A model generated the notes under the pieces. The model worked only from the letters and a program-made list of their open reading frames with translations. It was not told where the DNA came from and searched no databases. A stretch of DNA of 64,000 bases from Trichomonas vaginalis G3. Taxonomy: Eukaryota; Parabasalia; Trichomonadida; Trichomonadidae. Position numbers and translations under genes: made by a program. The stretch spans positions 23,839,300 through 23,903,299 of the forward strand of contig NC_067204.1 in the NCBI RefSeq assembly GCF_026262505.1, written 5' to 3'. Below, piece after piece: positions 55,649 to 64,000 of the stretch (its first letter is position 1; each line of letters starts with the position of its first letter).

Positions 55649-56454
55649 ATGTCAACAACAGAGAACACAACAACAGTTATAGTCCATGAAGCCATAAATG
55701 AAGAATACGAGTACATACAATATAACAAACAGTTACGTCTCATTCGTTCGGTCAAAGACGATATGTACCAAATGCAAAGTATTTTGAATACTCTTCGTTC
55801 TACAAAGCAAGCACGTCATTGGTTTGAAAACCAACAGACAAAAGAACTTTTAGAAGAATTTCCTCATATGTTTGCGAGTGGTAGAAAACCGCGGAACGAG
55901 ATTCCGTACGAAAATCGTAAAAATTTGCCAAATAGTTTGAAAGGATATTATGTACATAGACTTCTCGTAAATGCTGTTGCAATGTGGGCTTCACCTCGTT
56001 ACGCTTGTTATATTTTCAAACATCTAGATGAAATTCATAGACAAGAACGTGAAGAGCTAGAGAACAAGCTTGAAGCAAAAGACAAAACATACAGAAAAGA
56101 ATACCACGTTCGGTACCAAAAGGAAAGGAAAAGAACTATAAGTATATGATTTACACTGAAGAGATGGAAAATGAAGAAGACAGAGATATGGTTATGTTGC
56201 ATTTAGTCAGAAGAAACAACAAAAGCTTTTACGACCTTGCTAAGATTTACAAATCTGACAGAAATTGGTTCTATCGCGAAAACTTACCGATTTCAATGAC
56301 ACCGAATGAAGATGTGAAACAAATAGTTCAAGATACGTTACCTCAAACACACTATGATATTAAAGGTTGTACAATACTTACCTTCAAAGAAGATTTGCCA
56401 TTGTTAAAGGAAAAAATAACAGAGTATTTTGACAACTTCAAACAAGTAGAGTAA
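55649..56454 (+). pseudogene. KilA-N protein with C-terminal viral module (E2)
   Basis: Counterpart of the gene at 29721. Conserved head and tail segments flank a different centre (TLRSTKQARHWFENQQTKEL, then LEEFPHMFASGRKPRNEIPY). The C-terminal module (MVMLHLVRRNNKSFYDLAKI) is identical in most positions. About one break. The contrast of near-identical ends with a strongly different centre is the main evidence for cassette-like exchange. Confidence 0.7.
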
Positions 56455-56540
56455 ATGCACTCTTTATTTTTCAAGCTTGACACCAAAGATGGCTCAGGTA
56501 GCTCTATAAGGTAGATTGTCTTGTCAAATCCTTCTGGCAT
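56352..56540 (-). pseudogene. Cassette ORF, IYLIE family (E2)
   Basis: It starts MPEGFDKTIYLIELPEPSLV next to the array and then runs out of the cassette into antisense of the KilA-N gene, so only about the first 20 residues are the cassette protein. It matches the start of the E1 ORF at 25243 (LDEAIYLIEINEVV). Confidence 0.35.
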
Positions 56541-56845
56541 TCCAAGTTCTTCCTTCCGACATTCCAAGTTCTTCCCGACAACTGGAAAAAAATTTCCCGA
56601 CAACTGGAAAAAAATTTCCCGACAACTGGAAAAAATTTCCTGACAACTGGAAAAAATTTTCCTGTTGTTCGTCCGTAAACCATTCAAATTTTCGAAAATT
56701 GAGAACTTTTTGGTCGAACGACAGAAAAAATTTTTCCTTCAGACAGGAAAAAAATTTCCCGACAACTGGAAAAAAATTTCCTTCCGACATTCCGAGTCCT
56801 TCCTTCCGACAGAAAAAGTTCTTCCTTCCGACAGGACACAAACAG
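56541..56845. repeat. Second-type 22-bp repeat array (E2)
   Basis: Units of GACAACTGGAAAAAAATTT plus CCC (22 bp) occur four or five times at 56577-56660 and again around 56750-56785. They are mixed with CTTCCGACATTCC(A/G)AGT units (56545-56575, 56780-56835) and a unique stretch around 56665-56740. The period equals that of the TTTCAGAACA array, but the sequence is unrelated. Confidence 0.7.
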
Positions 56846-56923
56846 ATGACTGACGTACCACCAACCGAGTCCATTCCAAAGCCAGAAGAACCGACAGCCC
56901 CAGCACCACAACAGACTTACTAA
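56846..56923 (+). CDS. 25-aa Pro-rich cassette protein, MTDVPP family (E2)
   Basis: MTDVPPTESIPKPEEP followed by TAPAPQQTY and a stop. The first 16 residues match the 109-aa ORF at 25621 with two changes. It is the shortest family member; the remainder of the E1 protein is absent. The ATG follows the array directly. Confidence 0.45.
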   Translation: MTDVPPTESIPKPEEPTAPAPQQTY

Positions 56924-56942
56924 GACTAAACACTTAGATTTT

Positions 56943-57816
56943 TCAAGCTTGACTTTTTACAATTTGAACTTTGTTCGCGTAGATGTGAATTCTGAAAGAA
57001 GTATGAGGGTCTTGTATGACTTTGTACTTCTCCCATAGTTCATGTCTGTCAAACTTACCTGCCATGGACTCTTTCATAAGTTCCATGAAATCGTCTTCGG
57101 ACAATCCAGGGAAAAGTACAATGTCAGTAAGTATTCTCTTTACATCCTTACTTAAACTCTTGGCTGTCTGTACACAAATGACAACTGAAATGTTAAAGTG
57201 TCTGAGCTTCTTAAGAATTCGACACATGTCTTGTTCTCTGTTCTTTAACAAAGGATGAGAAGCAAAGTCATCTAAGATAAGAAGACATCTATGAGGGTAA
57301 GTCTTCCAATCGTACGATTGCAATTTCTTCGAAATGTATTCTATCTCTTTCTGTTTGTTTCTGAAGTGTTTCTTCTCTAATATTCTCTGCATTTCCTCAT
57401 TTGGGTCTTTAAACTTCGAATTTATATACTCATTTATAGCATTGTACTTCAAAACTCTTCTTTGGTACTTCTTTATCCAATCTAACAACTCAGAGTCTTT
57501 TATACATACTAACTTAGACTTTTTATAATATCTTTGAACGAATTGACGGTTTGGTCAAATTGACCCGAAGTACTACAAATGACACTAACTCATAGAATGG
57601 GTTCTTCTCATCTAGTTCTTGTTGTTGTGCAGCCATTTTAAGATAAGTGAAAGTCTTACCCGACCCAGGTGGTGCAATTAGACCTGTTATACCATTCTGA
57701 GCAAATAAGAACTTGTCATGTATGGGTTTTATCTGAGCATTTTCCAACTTCCTCTTGTTCTTATTTAAAACATTCTCAAATTTCTTGTCAATGTCAGCAA
57801 ACTTTTTTTCTAACAT
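56943..57816 (-). pseudogene. A32-like packaging ATPase (E2)
   Basis: Same gene as at 30562 with TGLIAPPGSGKTFTYLK and CLLILDDFASHPLL in long open stretches. About two breaks. The end VQIVKSQA lies in the TCAAGCTTGA palindrome, so the cassette inserted exactly at the gene end and kept the stop. Confidence 0.75.
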
Positions 57817-57852
57817 ATTTTTAGAAAAATTAAAATTTTTATCTTTTAGAAA

Positions 57853-58305
57853 ATGTCTAGCGATTTCGCTATCTATATTCGAGACAAACTTTTCGACTCA
57901 AAACATCTGTCGACCATAAAATCTTACATAGTGTAAACAAGAAAGGTGAATTTGTTCTAAAGTTCTGTTTCTGGGAATATGACAAGAACCATAAAACATT
58001 ACAAAGAGCAGTCTTAAAATTTGTCAATGACAGACTTGTTGACAGAGATGACGCCGATTGGAAAGATGAAGTCCAACAAAAGTTCTTAGAATGCAAAGAA
58101 GACACATGCGCTGTTCTTGAAGATGAAATAGAAAACAGAATAGAAGAGCTATTAAAGGACAAAGAACTTTTACATAAATATGGTTCGAGAAATTTGACAT
58201 AACTCCACCAGAAAAGAAGAAGAAGAGAGAAAGAAAGAAAAGAAAGTAGAAGAAGAGAAGAAAGAACCTGAACCAGTTCCAGAGAAAAAGAAATTTGACA
58301 TGTAA
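57853..58305 (+). pseudogene. Acidic/coiled small protein (E2)
   Basis: Counterpart of the gene at 31471: MSSDFAIYIRDKLFDSKHLS start, a middle with LKFVNDRLVDRDDADWKDEV and CKEDTCAVLEDEIENRIEEL, and a Lys/Glu tail to KKFDM. About two breaks. The gap to the divergent ATPase start is 36 bp, twice the 18-bp unit, so the two genes may have separate promoters here. Confidence 0.45.
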
Positions 58306-58321
58306 AAATAAAATTTTATTT

Positions 58322-58741
58322 TTAGAACATTTCTGGGTCAATGTCAATGTTCTCTTCCTCTTTAGGAGCAAACACTGGCTTAGACTCTAAAATCTTTTTA
58401 CCCAATTTACCTTGAACTTCAACTATCTTAGACTCATAATATTCATAGTCGTCTGCTTTCTTTGGTTCATAAGGTATAACAAGTTTGTATGCTTTGCCTT
58501 CTTTAAGGTTTGAGAACCTTCTGTCAAAATTTTCTTTGACTGCTAACAAACCTTCTATGTCTAAGTCTTCAAATTTCGCACCATTTTTAGTCACAATAGC
58601 AAACTTAACTGGTTCGATGTTCCAAACTTTGTCAAATGTAGACTTTTCAAAATGGTAGAAGTAAACATTCAAATATATGAATGGGTCTAGTTCTTCTTTG
58701 ACTTCTGTCATGTACTTGTTGACTGAAATATATTTCGTCAT
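58322..58741 (-). CDS. 139-aa protein (E2)
   Basis: Open frame. It starts MTKYISVNKYMTEVKEELDP, has NVYFYHFEKSTFDKVWNIEP, KFAIVTKNGAKFEDL, LVIPYEPKKADDYEYYESK and a Glu/Asp-rich C-terminus (EEENIDIDPEMF). A compact beta-rich body with an acidic tail is reminiscent of single-strand DNA-binding proteins, which often end in an acidic DE-F peptide. With the helicase next door this is a reasonable but unproven guess. Confidence 0.5.
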   Translation of the reverse strand: MTKYISVNKYMTEVKEELDPFIYLNVYFYHFEKSTFDKVWNIEPVKFAIVTKNGAKFEDLDIEGLLAVKENFDRRFSNLKEGKAYKLVIPYEPKKADDYEYYESKIVEVQGKLGKKILESKPVFAPKEEENIDIDPEMF

Positions 58742-58776
58742 CTTTTCTATCGGATAAAAAAATATTTTTTTTAAAT

Positions 58777-60012
58777 TTACTCAGAAAAATTTTTCTTTGT
58801 ATATACGCCGTTCTGAACATCTAAAAGATTTTTGACATTTGCCAAGAATGTACGTTTAGAAGCTGTCATATAACCATACTCTTGACAATACTGTTTATAC
58901 GAATCGTACAATGACCTTTCATCTAAACACTCAAAGTTAGTTCATCTATAAACAGTTCATATACACTCTTGTTTGCTTCTAACAATGTTTGTCTCTCTTC
59001 GGTATATGGAATTTGTCTTGGATTGAACTTAGAAATATCTAATGTCATGAAATATGAGAACAAGTGGTTGTAAAAGTTAGGTGTCAAAGTTTCTGCTAAG
59101 TCGTCAAAATATTCTGTATCTTGCATATGAGAATCTGACGTTCTGACAACTACATATCTTCTGTCAGAACTTTCTAACTTCATCGGAACAACATTGTTTG
59201 AAACCATAATGAAATTTGCAACATTTTCACAAACTCTTTGGTCTTTATATTTTCTTTCAACAACTCCAACTTTGTCTGTTATAAGACTCTTCAAAGCATC
59301 TGAGTTCAAAACTTTTGTTGTATCTATACTTTGAAGTTCGTTACATACTATAAGTTTCATATTCTCTATTGAAGAGTTAAATTTACCGCAGATGTTTTCT
59401 AAGTTTGTCATATTAGGGTTCGAATAGCCCTCTAACAGTTTGCATAAGATATCTGTAAAGAAAGTGTTCTTACCAGTTCCTTGTTTTCCAATTATAATGA
59501 GAGCAGTTTCATTTTTAGCACTTGGATGTTGTAAGATGTTTGCAAACCAACATAAGATATACTCATAGACTCTTTCGTTTCCATTGCATATAATTTCTTT
59601 GACATGGTCTAACCAAGCTTCTATAACATTTTCTTTCCATTCTACTTGTTCGTATTTATATCCAGTGAAGATAGAATAGAAGTTTGGAGATGGTGTATAG
59701 AACTTTATACCACGAACTGAAAAATCTTCTAACTTTGACAATAAGATATCCCAAGCATCTAACATCTTCATACCAACTTGTACGACTTTTATTTTCTTAA
59801 GTTTCTGTCTACATTCTTGTTCTGAAACTATTGTTGCTCTTGGTTTGTTAAAAGACAACATCCCATTCTTTCATAACATAACATTCTGGGGCAGAGTCAA
59901 CATAAATGACTAAACGTTTCAAATTCTCGACTGCTTTGTTATAGTCTCTAAATGGACACATATTTCTGAACGCTTGGAAGTCATAAAAATCTGAAACGTC
60001 TATTCTGTACAT
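58777..60012 (-). pseudogene. SF3 (D5-like) helicase (E2)
   Basis: Counterpart of the gene at 32398, with a single long open stretch covering all ATPase motifs: IIGKQGTGKNTFF, MKLIVCNELQSI, NFIMVSNN and the arginine-finger region ESSDRRYVVVRT. About two breaks outside the core. The leader is TTATTTTTATAAAA. Confidence 0.8.
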
Positions 60013-60840
60013 TTTTATAAAAATAAAAAAAAATATTTTTTTTTTTGACTTTGTTGTTCTTGCTATTTGTTGCATTTGTTGTTCTTGAGCTATTTGTTGT
60101 TGAAGTTGTTCTTGTAATACAATACTTTCACCAGTTGCATCTTCCAATTCGAAACTTTCTGCCGTCATTGACAAATACATAGGACATAAAAGTTTTACAG
60201 GAACAAAGTTTGCGTCAACTAAGGTTAAGTTTATGTTTGCCAAAGTGTTTGAGTTTACTAAAGCTGAAAACTCTGCATTCGAATGAACAATAGGCAAACC
60301 AGCAGAGAAAGTGTTGTTTATACGCATGAGTATCTTTTGGTCATAGTAGTTTCTGTCGACATTCGAATAGCACTTTGAACCTAAGTTTGAAACAATATAT
60401 AAAATAGGTGTACTTAAAGTCAATGGAACAGACAAACCTTGTATGACACCTTTTCCTGTTATAGGAAACTGTTGGTAGTAAAAACCAGATATAAGTTTTG
60501 TATTATAGCTCATATCGTTTATAGTAAACTCAGTCGGACATCCAAACATAATGAAACCTGCTCTAGTTGCAGCACATGTTACATCCGTCCTTAAAGTATT
60601 AAATAAGTCAACAAAACCTGTTGGTGGTATATCTGAGTAAGTATCTTCAAAGAAGTATTTTTTACCATTCACAACAACAAAGTCTTCTGGTGTCAAAAGA
60701 GCAAAACAGGCTTTAGTCGTCATCGTGTTTAAGGTCAGTTTACAATATCGTCCTTGAGGACTTTGTAAGTTTGTTGTTATAGAATTATATGACTCAGGGT
60801 TTTTAGTCGTAATAGTATAAACCACTATGTCTTCTGCCAT
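60010..60840 (-). CDS. Minor capsid (penton-like) candidate (E2)
   Basis: Counterpart of the gene at 33600, open from MAEDIVVYTITTKNPESYNS to the Gln-rich tail. The frame then runs on without a stop into the helicase leader and start, so the real C-terminus is unclear. The upstream 193-aa gene stops only 4 bp before its ATG, leaving its promoter inside the neighbour's last codons. Confidence 0.45.
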
Positions 60841-60844
60841 TTAC

Positions 60845-61426
60845 TTAGCAAGTAAATTTTAATGAAATGTTGTGGTCGTCAAATATTTTTATGACGTCTG
60901 GGAAACTATATTTTAAGTTCAACGTTTCACCTCCTTTCATAACGTATATCTTGTCAATGACATTATATGAAACACCACAGCAAGCAATGTCGGGTTCTAT
61001 TTCTTTGATGTTTATATCGTCTGCCTCTGTCAAAAGTTTCAATAGTTCTTTCAAAATTTCATGAGGTGCGATGACATATGAGTTCACTTTTACAGGGTTG
61101 TGTTCGACCAAGTTTAACATTATACCCAAAGCTTGACAAATCTTCTCCTGAGTTTTAAGTTTGTCTTTAAGTTGTTGGTAGTCGTTTCGAATATCTGCAA
61201 CAGAACTTAAGTCTCTGCTAACTTCAGGATATGTTGGTTGTTCTTTTACAGGAACTATTGTTATACCATCTTCGTCTTCGTATGGTTTCCCCACTTCAAC
61301 ATCTCTTTCTTTGACATTGACAACAACACTTTGACTGTTTGTTTGAGTTGGTGAATTTAACTTCACATCTGCCACCGCCATTAAACCTTTTGAAACACTT
61401 ACGCTTCTATTTTTCGGAAATGACAT
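60845..61426 (-). CDS. 193-aa protein (E2)
   Basis: Open frame, the same length as at 34708, with fewer than ten substitutions. The conserved start at the ATG 18 bp from the divergent ORF, rather than further upstream, is supported in both elements. Confidence 0.5.
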   Translation of the reverse strand: MSFPKNRSVSVSKGLMAVADVKLNSPTQTNSQSVVVNVKERDVEVGKPYEDEDGITIVPVKEQPTYPEVSRDLSSVADIRNDYQQLKDKLKTQEKICQALGIMLNLVEHNPVKVNSYVIAPHEILKELLKLLTEADDINIKEIEPDIACCGVSYNVIDKIYVMKGGETLNLKYSFPDVIKIFDDHNISLKFTC

Positions 61427-61444
61427 TTTACTTAGAATAAAAAG
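61427..61444. promoter_or_regulatory. 18-bp bidirectional promoter (E2, capsid side)
   Basis: TTTACTTAGAATAAAAAG, identical to 35290-35307. Confidence 0.6.
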
Positions 61445-61957
61445 ATGGACGTATTTGAGTATCTCTTCGAATTGAAGCAAAACAAAGTTTACACACACAA
61501 ACAATACAAGTTCATTGACAGAATAGTTCTTTATACAAACAATGGAAAATGTTATAGAATAGCAGTCTTTGCTGAACCAAAATATTTTCATAAAGCAAAG
61601 AAAGTTGGTATAACCGAGATGGTGAAAGTTCTTGAAGCAGACAAAAATATAACAACAAAACTGACCGATATTTCTAAAGGTAAGTTTATAATACAATTTA
61701 TGTCAAAACTGGCGTACTGTCAATATTTGACGGAGAGAAGTCAGTTCAAGAACAACTTACTGACCTGCTGCCAAAATCTGCTCGATGGAAGCTGTCGTTA
61801 TACCAATCTGAGGAGCCCCAGCAGGTTTCATCGAACGAATTTTCAAAAGAGCATCTTCCGTGAAAAGTGCTATTGGTTTTGTAAACTTCTTTGCTTTCAA
61901 TTCATCTGGACCGTCTCTGTCACCAGTATATTGTATTTGAACTGTACCAACAGTTGA
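61445..61957 (+). CDS. Small rightward protein (E2)
   Basis: An open frame of 170 codons, starting MDVFEYLFELKQNKVYTHKQ. Only about the first 85-95 residues look like protein (to DISKGKFIIQF). Beyond that the frame is antisense to the major capsid C-terminus and is probably read-through. The function is unknown. Confidence 0.4.
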   Translation: MDVFEYLFELKQNKVYTHKQYKFIDRIVLYTNNGKCYRIAVFAEPKYFHKAKKVGITEMVKVLEADKNITTKLTDISKGKFIIQFMSKLAYCQYLTERSQFKNNLLTCCQNLLDGSCRYTNLRSPSRFHRTNFQKSIFREKCYWFCKLLCFQFIWTVSVTSILYLNCTNS

Positions 61958-63366
61958 AATACCACCCATAAAGTCTTCTGAGTCAGCAAATGGAATGCCA
62001 AGCCAAAAGTTTGAACGGTCTCCATTTGTATATTGAGTTTTTTGACCTCCTGTATGAGTCCATACTTTCACATATGGCATAATAGAACTTTGCATTTCAG
62101 GGTTAATGGTTGTTGTGAAGTTTGTTGTTAAAGTCATAGCATCTAATGTCAAGTTGTATGACCTCATATCCTCAACTGTAGAATATTCTTCTCTTGGATA
62201 ATATTTGCCATCTATGTTTATATGGTATTTAATACCAGGGTTGTAGAAGCAGAATAGTCATTTATAGTTCGTCTGAACAGTACAAACATAGTATCTGCAT
62301 GTTTCATTGCAGTTGTTAAGGCAATATCTGTTCTTGCACCTGCGGTTCCTGGATTTTTGGTTTCCAACTTCACCTGCAAAGTCTTTGACAGATATTTGGT
62401 GTATAGGGAACATAAGTGGAACTGCAATATATTTGGCAGCTAAAGCATTTGAAATATCTGGGTCCAACATATAGACTGCAAGTCTGCTTTCTATTCTCTT
62501 GCATTCAAACTTTTCGCATGTGAACTTAACTGGGTCCCAAGCATCTCCAGCAGCATTGAAATAATAGTTTACTTCAGTGTTGAGGTTTGAGAAACCAAAG
62601 TCTAAGTCAACTTTGTCTTTGCAAAAGTCGGCGAATGACGTTTGATTTGCTCCCTTTACGTCTGTAAGAGTGAATGGGTCTTGCGTTGGTGCAATGACTA
62701 AGTTATTTTTGCTTGGAGTAAGTTCAATAGAAATTTTTCCTGCCCAGTTTGGCAAGTATCTTAAAAACCTGAAGATGAGGAAAGATGACAAAGGAACTCT
62801 AAGTTTCAGTTTTACTTTGGTTACTGCTGCTGCAGTTTGTCCAGAAAGGTTAACATAAACTCCTGGAACGTTAGGGTCAAGTCTTCTTATTTTCTCAATA
62901 GTTGCATACTGGTCTGTTTGTTCTCTAGCTTGTGGTTGTACTGAGTTTCTCAAAGCGAACCATTCATAGTTTGCCCATGTTACTGTTTGAACTAAGTCAG
63001 AGTTAGAATATATCTTATATCCCATGAAAACTTCTGGAGCATATTGGTATCCGACATAGAAAATTCCATTGCAACCTTTCTTGTCAGACAACTTGCAGAA
63101 GGTTTTATTTCAATGTCTTGTTCCACGTATAAGAAAGAGTTGTCAATAGAAATTATATGAAACCTGTCGCAAGCAATATCTACTGTTGTTGAAGAACCTT
63201 CTCCAAACTCACCTACGTTTCCATAAGAAACAGCAGTTGTATATTCGTAAGTTCCAGGAACTATTTCTGACCTTCTAATGGCATTGTCGCATTCGTTATA
63301 CCATTCGGAAACATTTCCATTCATAGCATCCAAAACTGTTGGCGTTATATTCTGAGCGGCGTACAT
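61757..63366 (-). pseudogene. Major capsid protein candidate (E2)
   Basis: Counterpart of the gene at 35619. It starts MYAAQNITPTVLDAMNGNVS and ends SIEQILAAGQ. Large open stretches contain the beta-rich body; about four breaks. Strong sequence conservation with E1 over the capsid region supports an essential structural role in the family. Confidence 0.55.
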
Positions 63367-63398
63367 TTCATATGAGTAAAAATATAGAATAGTTGGAT

Positions 63399-64000
63399 TT
63401 ATATGTCATAATAGAACCCACGTGGACCAAGCTTTACTTTCTTCCTGACTGAGTTTTTAACTCTTCTTTTTCCTTCATTGCCCTCTGCTTGAAGTTGTTG
63501 CATCTTTGCATTATGTTCATCTAGTATGTTGCAAATTTCCCATGTCCTTTTTGCCTTTTGGCTCTGGTCGCCCATCTCAGGTAACCTATATCCTAGAAAG
63601 AGTTTGTCATAGTTTGTATTTGAGTCTTCGCGTATTGTTTGCATGACTCTTTCCTGAGTTTCCGGTTCAAGCTCTTCAAACAGTGCCTGTCCATATGGAA
63701 TATGCTCGTTTCCAAATATATGTTTTTGTAGCCATTCTGGTTTTCTTTCCATGTTACCAACTATATCTTTTGTGAATGGGAAAGCTTTTACCCAATCTTT
63801 CAGTCTTGCGTCGTTTATTTCTGTAGTTGGTTTTATTTTGTCAAGGAACATGTTTTTCAATACTAACATTTCATTTGGTACTGTCCATTTGAGTTTTCTT
63901 AAATATTCATCCCTTCTCGGTTCATTGTCTGCAAAGTAAGTTTTTATGACATTTTGTAAACTTTCGTTTGCAAGGTCATGTACAATAGGTTCTCTTCCTT
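63399..64000 (-). pseudogene. Long structural gene, C-terminal part (E2, cut by window)
   Basis: The visible part is the C-terminal region of the gene at 37262 (ERVMQTIREDSNTNYDKLFL, then GYRLPEMGDQSQ). It continues past the window edge. A few breaks. Confidence 0.5.

Larger units (their letters stand above)
56466..56953. mobile_element. Inserted array cassette with 16-bp direct repeats (E2)
   Basis: E1 has one ATTTTTCAAGCTTGAC at the end of its ATPase gene (30557-30572). E2 has two (56466-56481 and 56938-56953) with 456 bp between them. The insert carries the start of an IYLIE-type ORF (-), a 22-bp-type repeat array of a second sequence family, and a 25-aa MTDVPP ORF (+). This is the same layout as the cassette at 24879-25950 in E1, in a different place. 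The repeat contains the palindrome TCAAGCTTGA, which could be a recombination site. Confidence 0.65.
42790..64000. mobile_element. Polinton-like element E2, right end cut by window
   Basis: Second copy of the E1 family in the same orientation. It starts with a 50-A tract and the terminal repeat at 42840. Gene order matches E1 from methyltransferase to the long structural gene, where the window ends. Differences from E1 are an expanded repeat region after the left end, a whole HNH nuclease, a tRNA-like sequence, a larger 22-bp array, an extra KilA-N gene and one chimeric KilA-N gene, a gene fusion, an inserted array cassette, and absence of the 76-aa gene. It is broken, with more than ten breaks, but keeps several open frames that are broken in E1. 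Confidence 0.85.

Overview
The window looks like a chromosome piece from a Trichomonas-like parabasalid protist. The evidence is AT-rich spacer DNA, intron-less genes, a relic of an amino-acid/auxin-permease-family transporter, a relic of a surface-repeat-like protein, many small inverted-repeat elements, and an unusually heavy load of Polinton/Maverick-like elements. The species assignment is inference.

Layout. (1) 1-4284: the right part of one Polinton-like element (called E0), cut by the window edge: a Thr/Pro-rich coiled-coil protein, a small hydrophobic protein, a packaging-type ATPase, then two divergent genes of unknown role and a GC-richer coiled-coil ORF. (2) 4285-17293: host DNA with few genes and many folded repeats: a 957-bp inverted-repeat element carrying 121-bp tandem repeats, an array of about ten non-identical hairpins (7244-7985), a surface-protein relic (9085-10099), a full-length but frame-disrupted transporter (10642-11931), and a nested palindromic satellite complex (13750-16990). 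(3) 17294-40896: a complete-length 23.6-kb Polinton-like element (E1) with terminal inverted repeats that begin with an A-tract and a probable 6-bp target duplication, TAAATT. (4) 40903-42789: host spacer with an 849-bp inverted-repeat element. (5) 42790-64000: a second copy of the same family (E2), same orientation, cut by the right window edge.

E1 and E2 share a backbone: D12-type adenine methyltransferase, small virion-like peptides, a paired paralogous protein (A and B), a phage-like trimeric tail-fibre protein, a retroviral-type integrase, a variable central locus, a packaging ATPase, an SF3 helicase, a single-jelly-roll-like minor capsid candidate, a major capsid candidate and a long coiled-coil/Pro-rich protein. 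I see no family B polymerase, so replication would depend on the helicase plus a polymerase from elsewhere. Both copies are broken, with more than ten breaks each. They are described as fossils.

The most interesting part is the central locus (about 24.9-30.5 kb in E1, 51.2-56.9 kb in E2). It holds KilA-N DNA-binding heads joined to different C-terminal modules, loose gene fragments, near-identical leaders, palindromic spacers, orphan leader-hairpin units, and movable cassettes in which a 22-bp repeat array sits between two divergent small ORFs. It looks like a repeat-driven shuffling locus. A second notable feature is that divergent gene pairs are repeatedly separated by exactly 17-18 bp, in E0 as well as E1 and E2. 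This implies an ultra-compact, element-specific bidirectional promoter.
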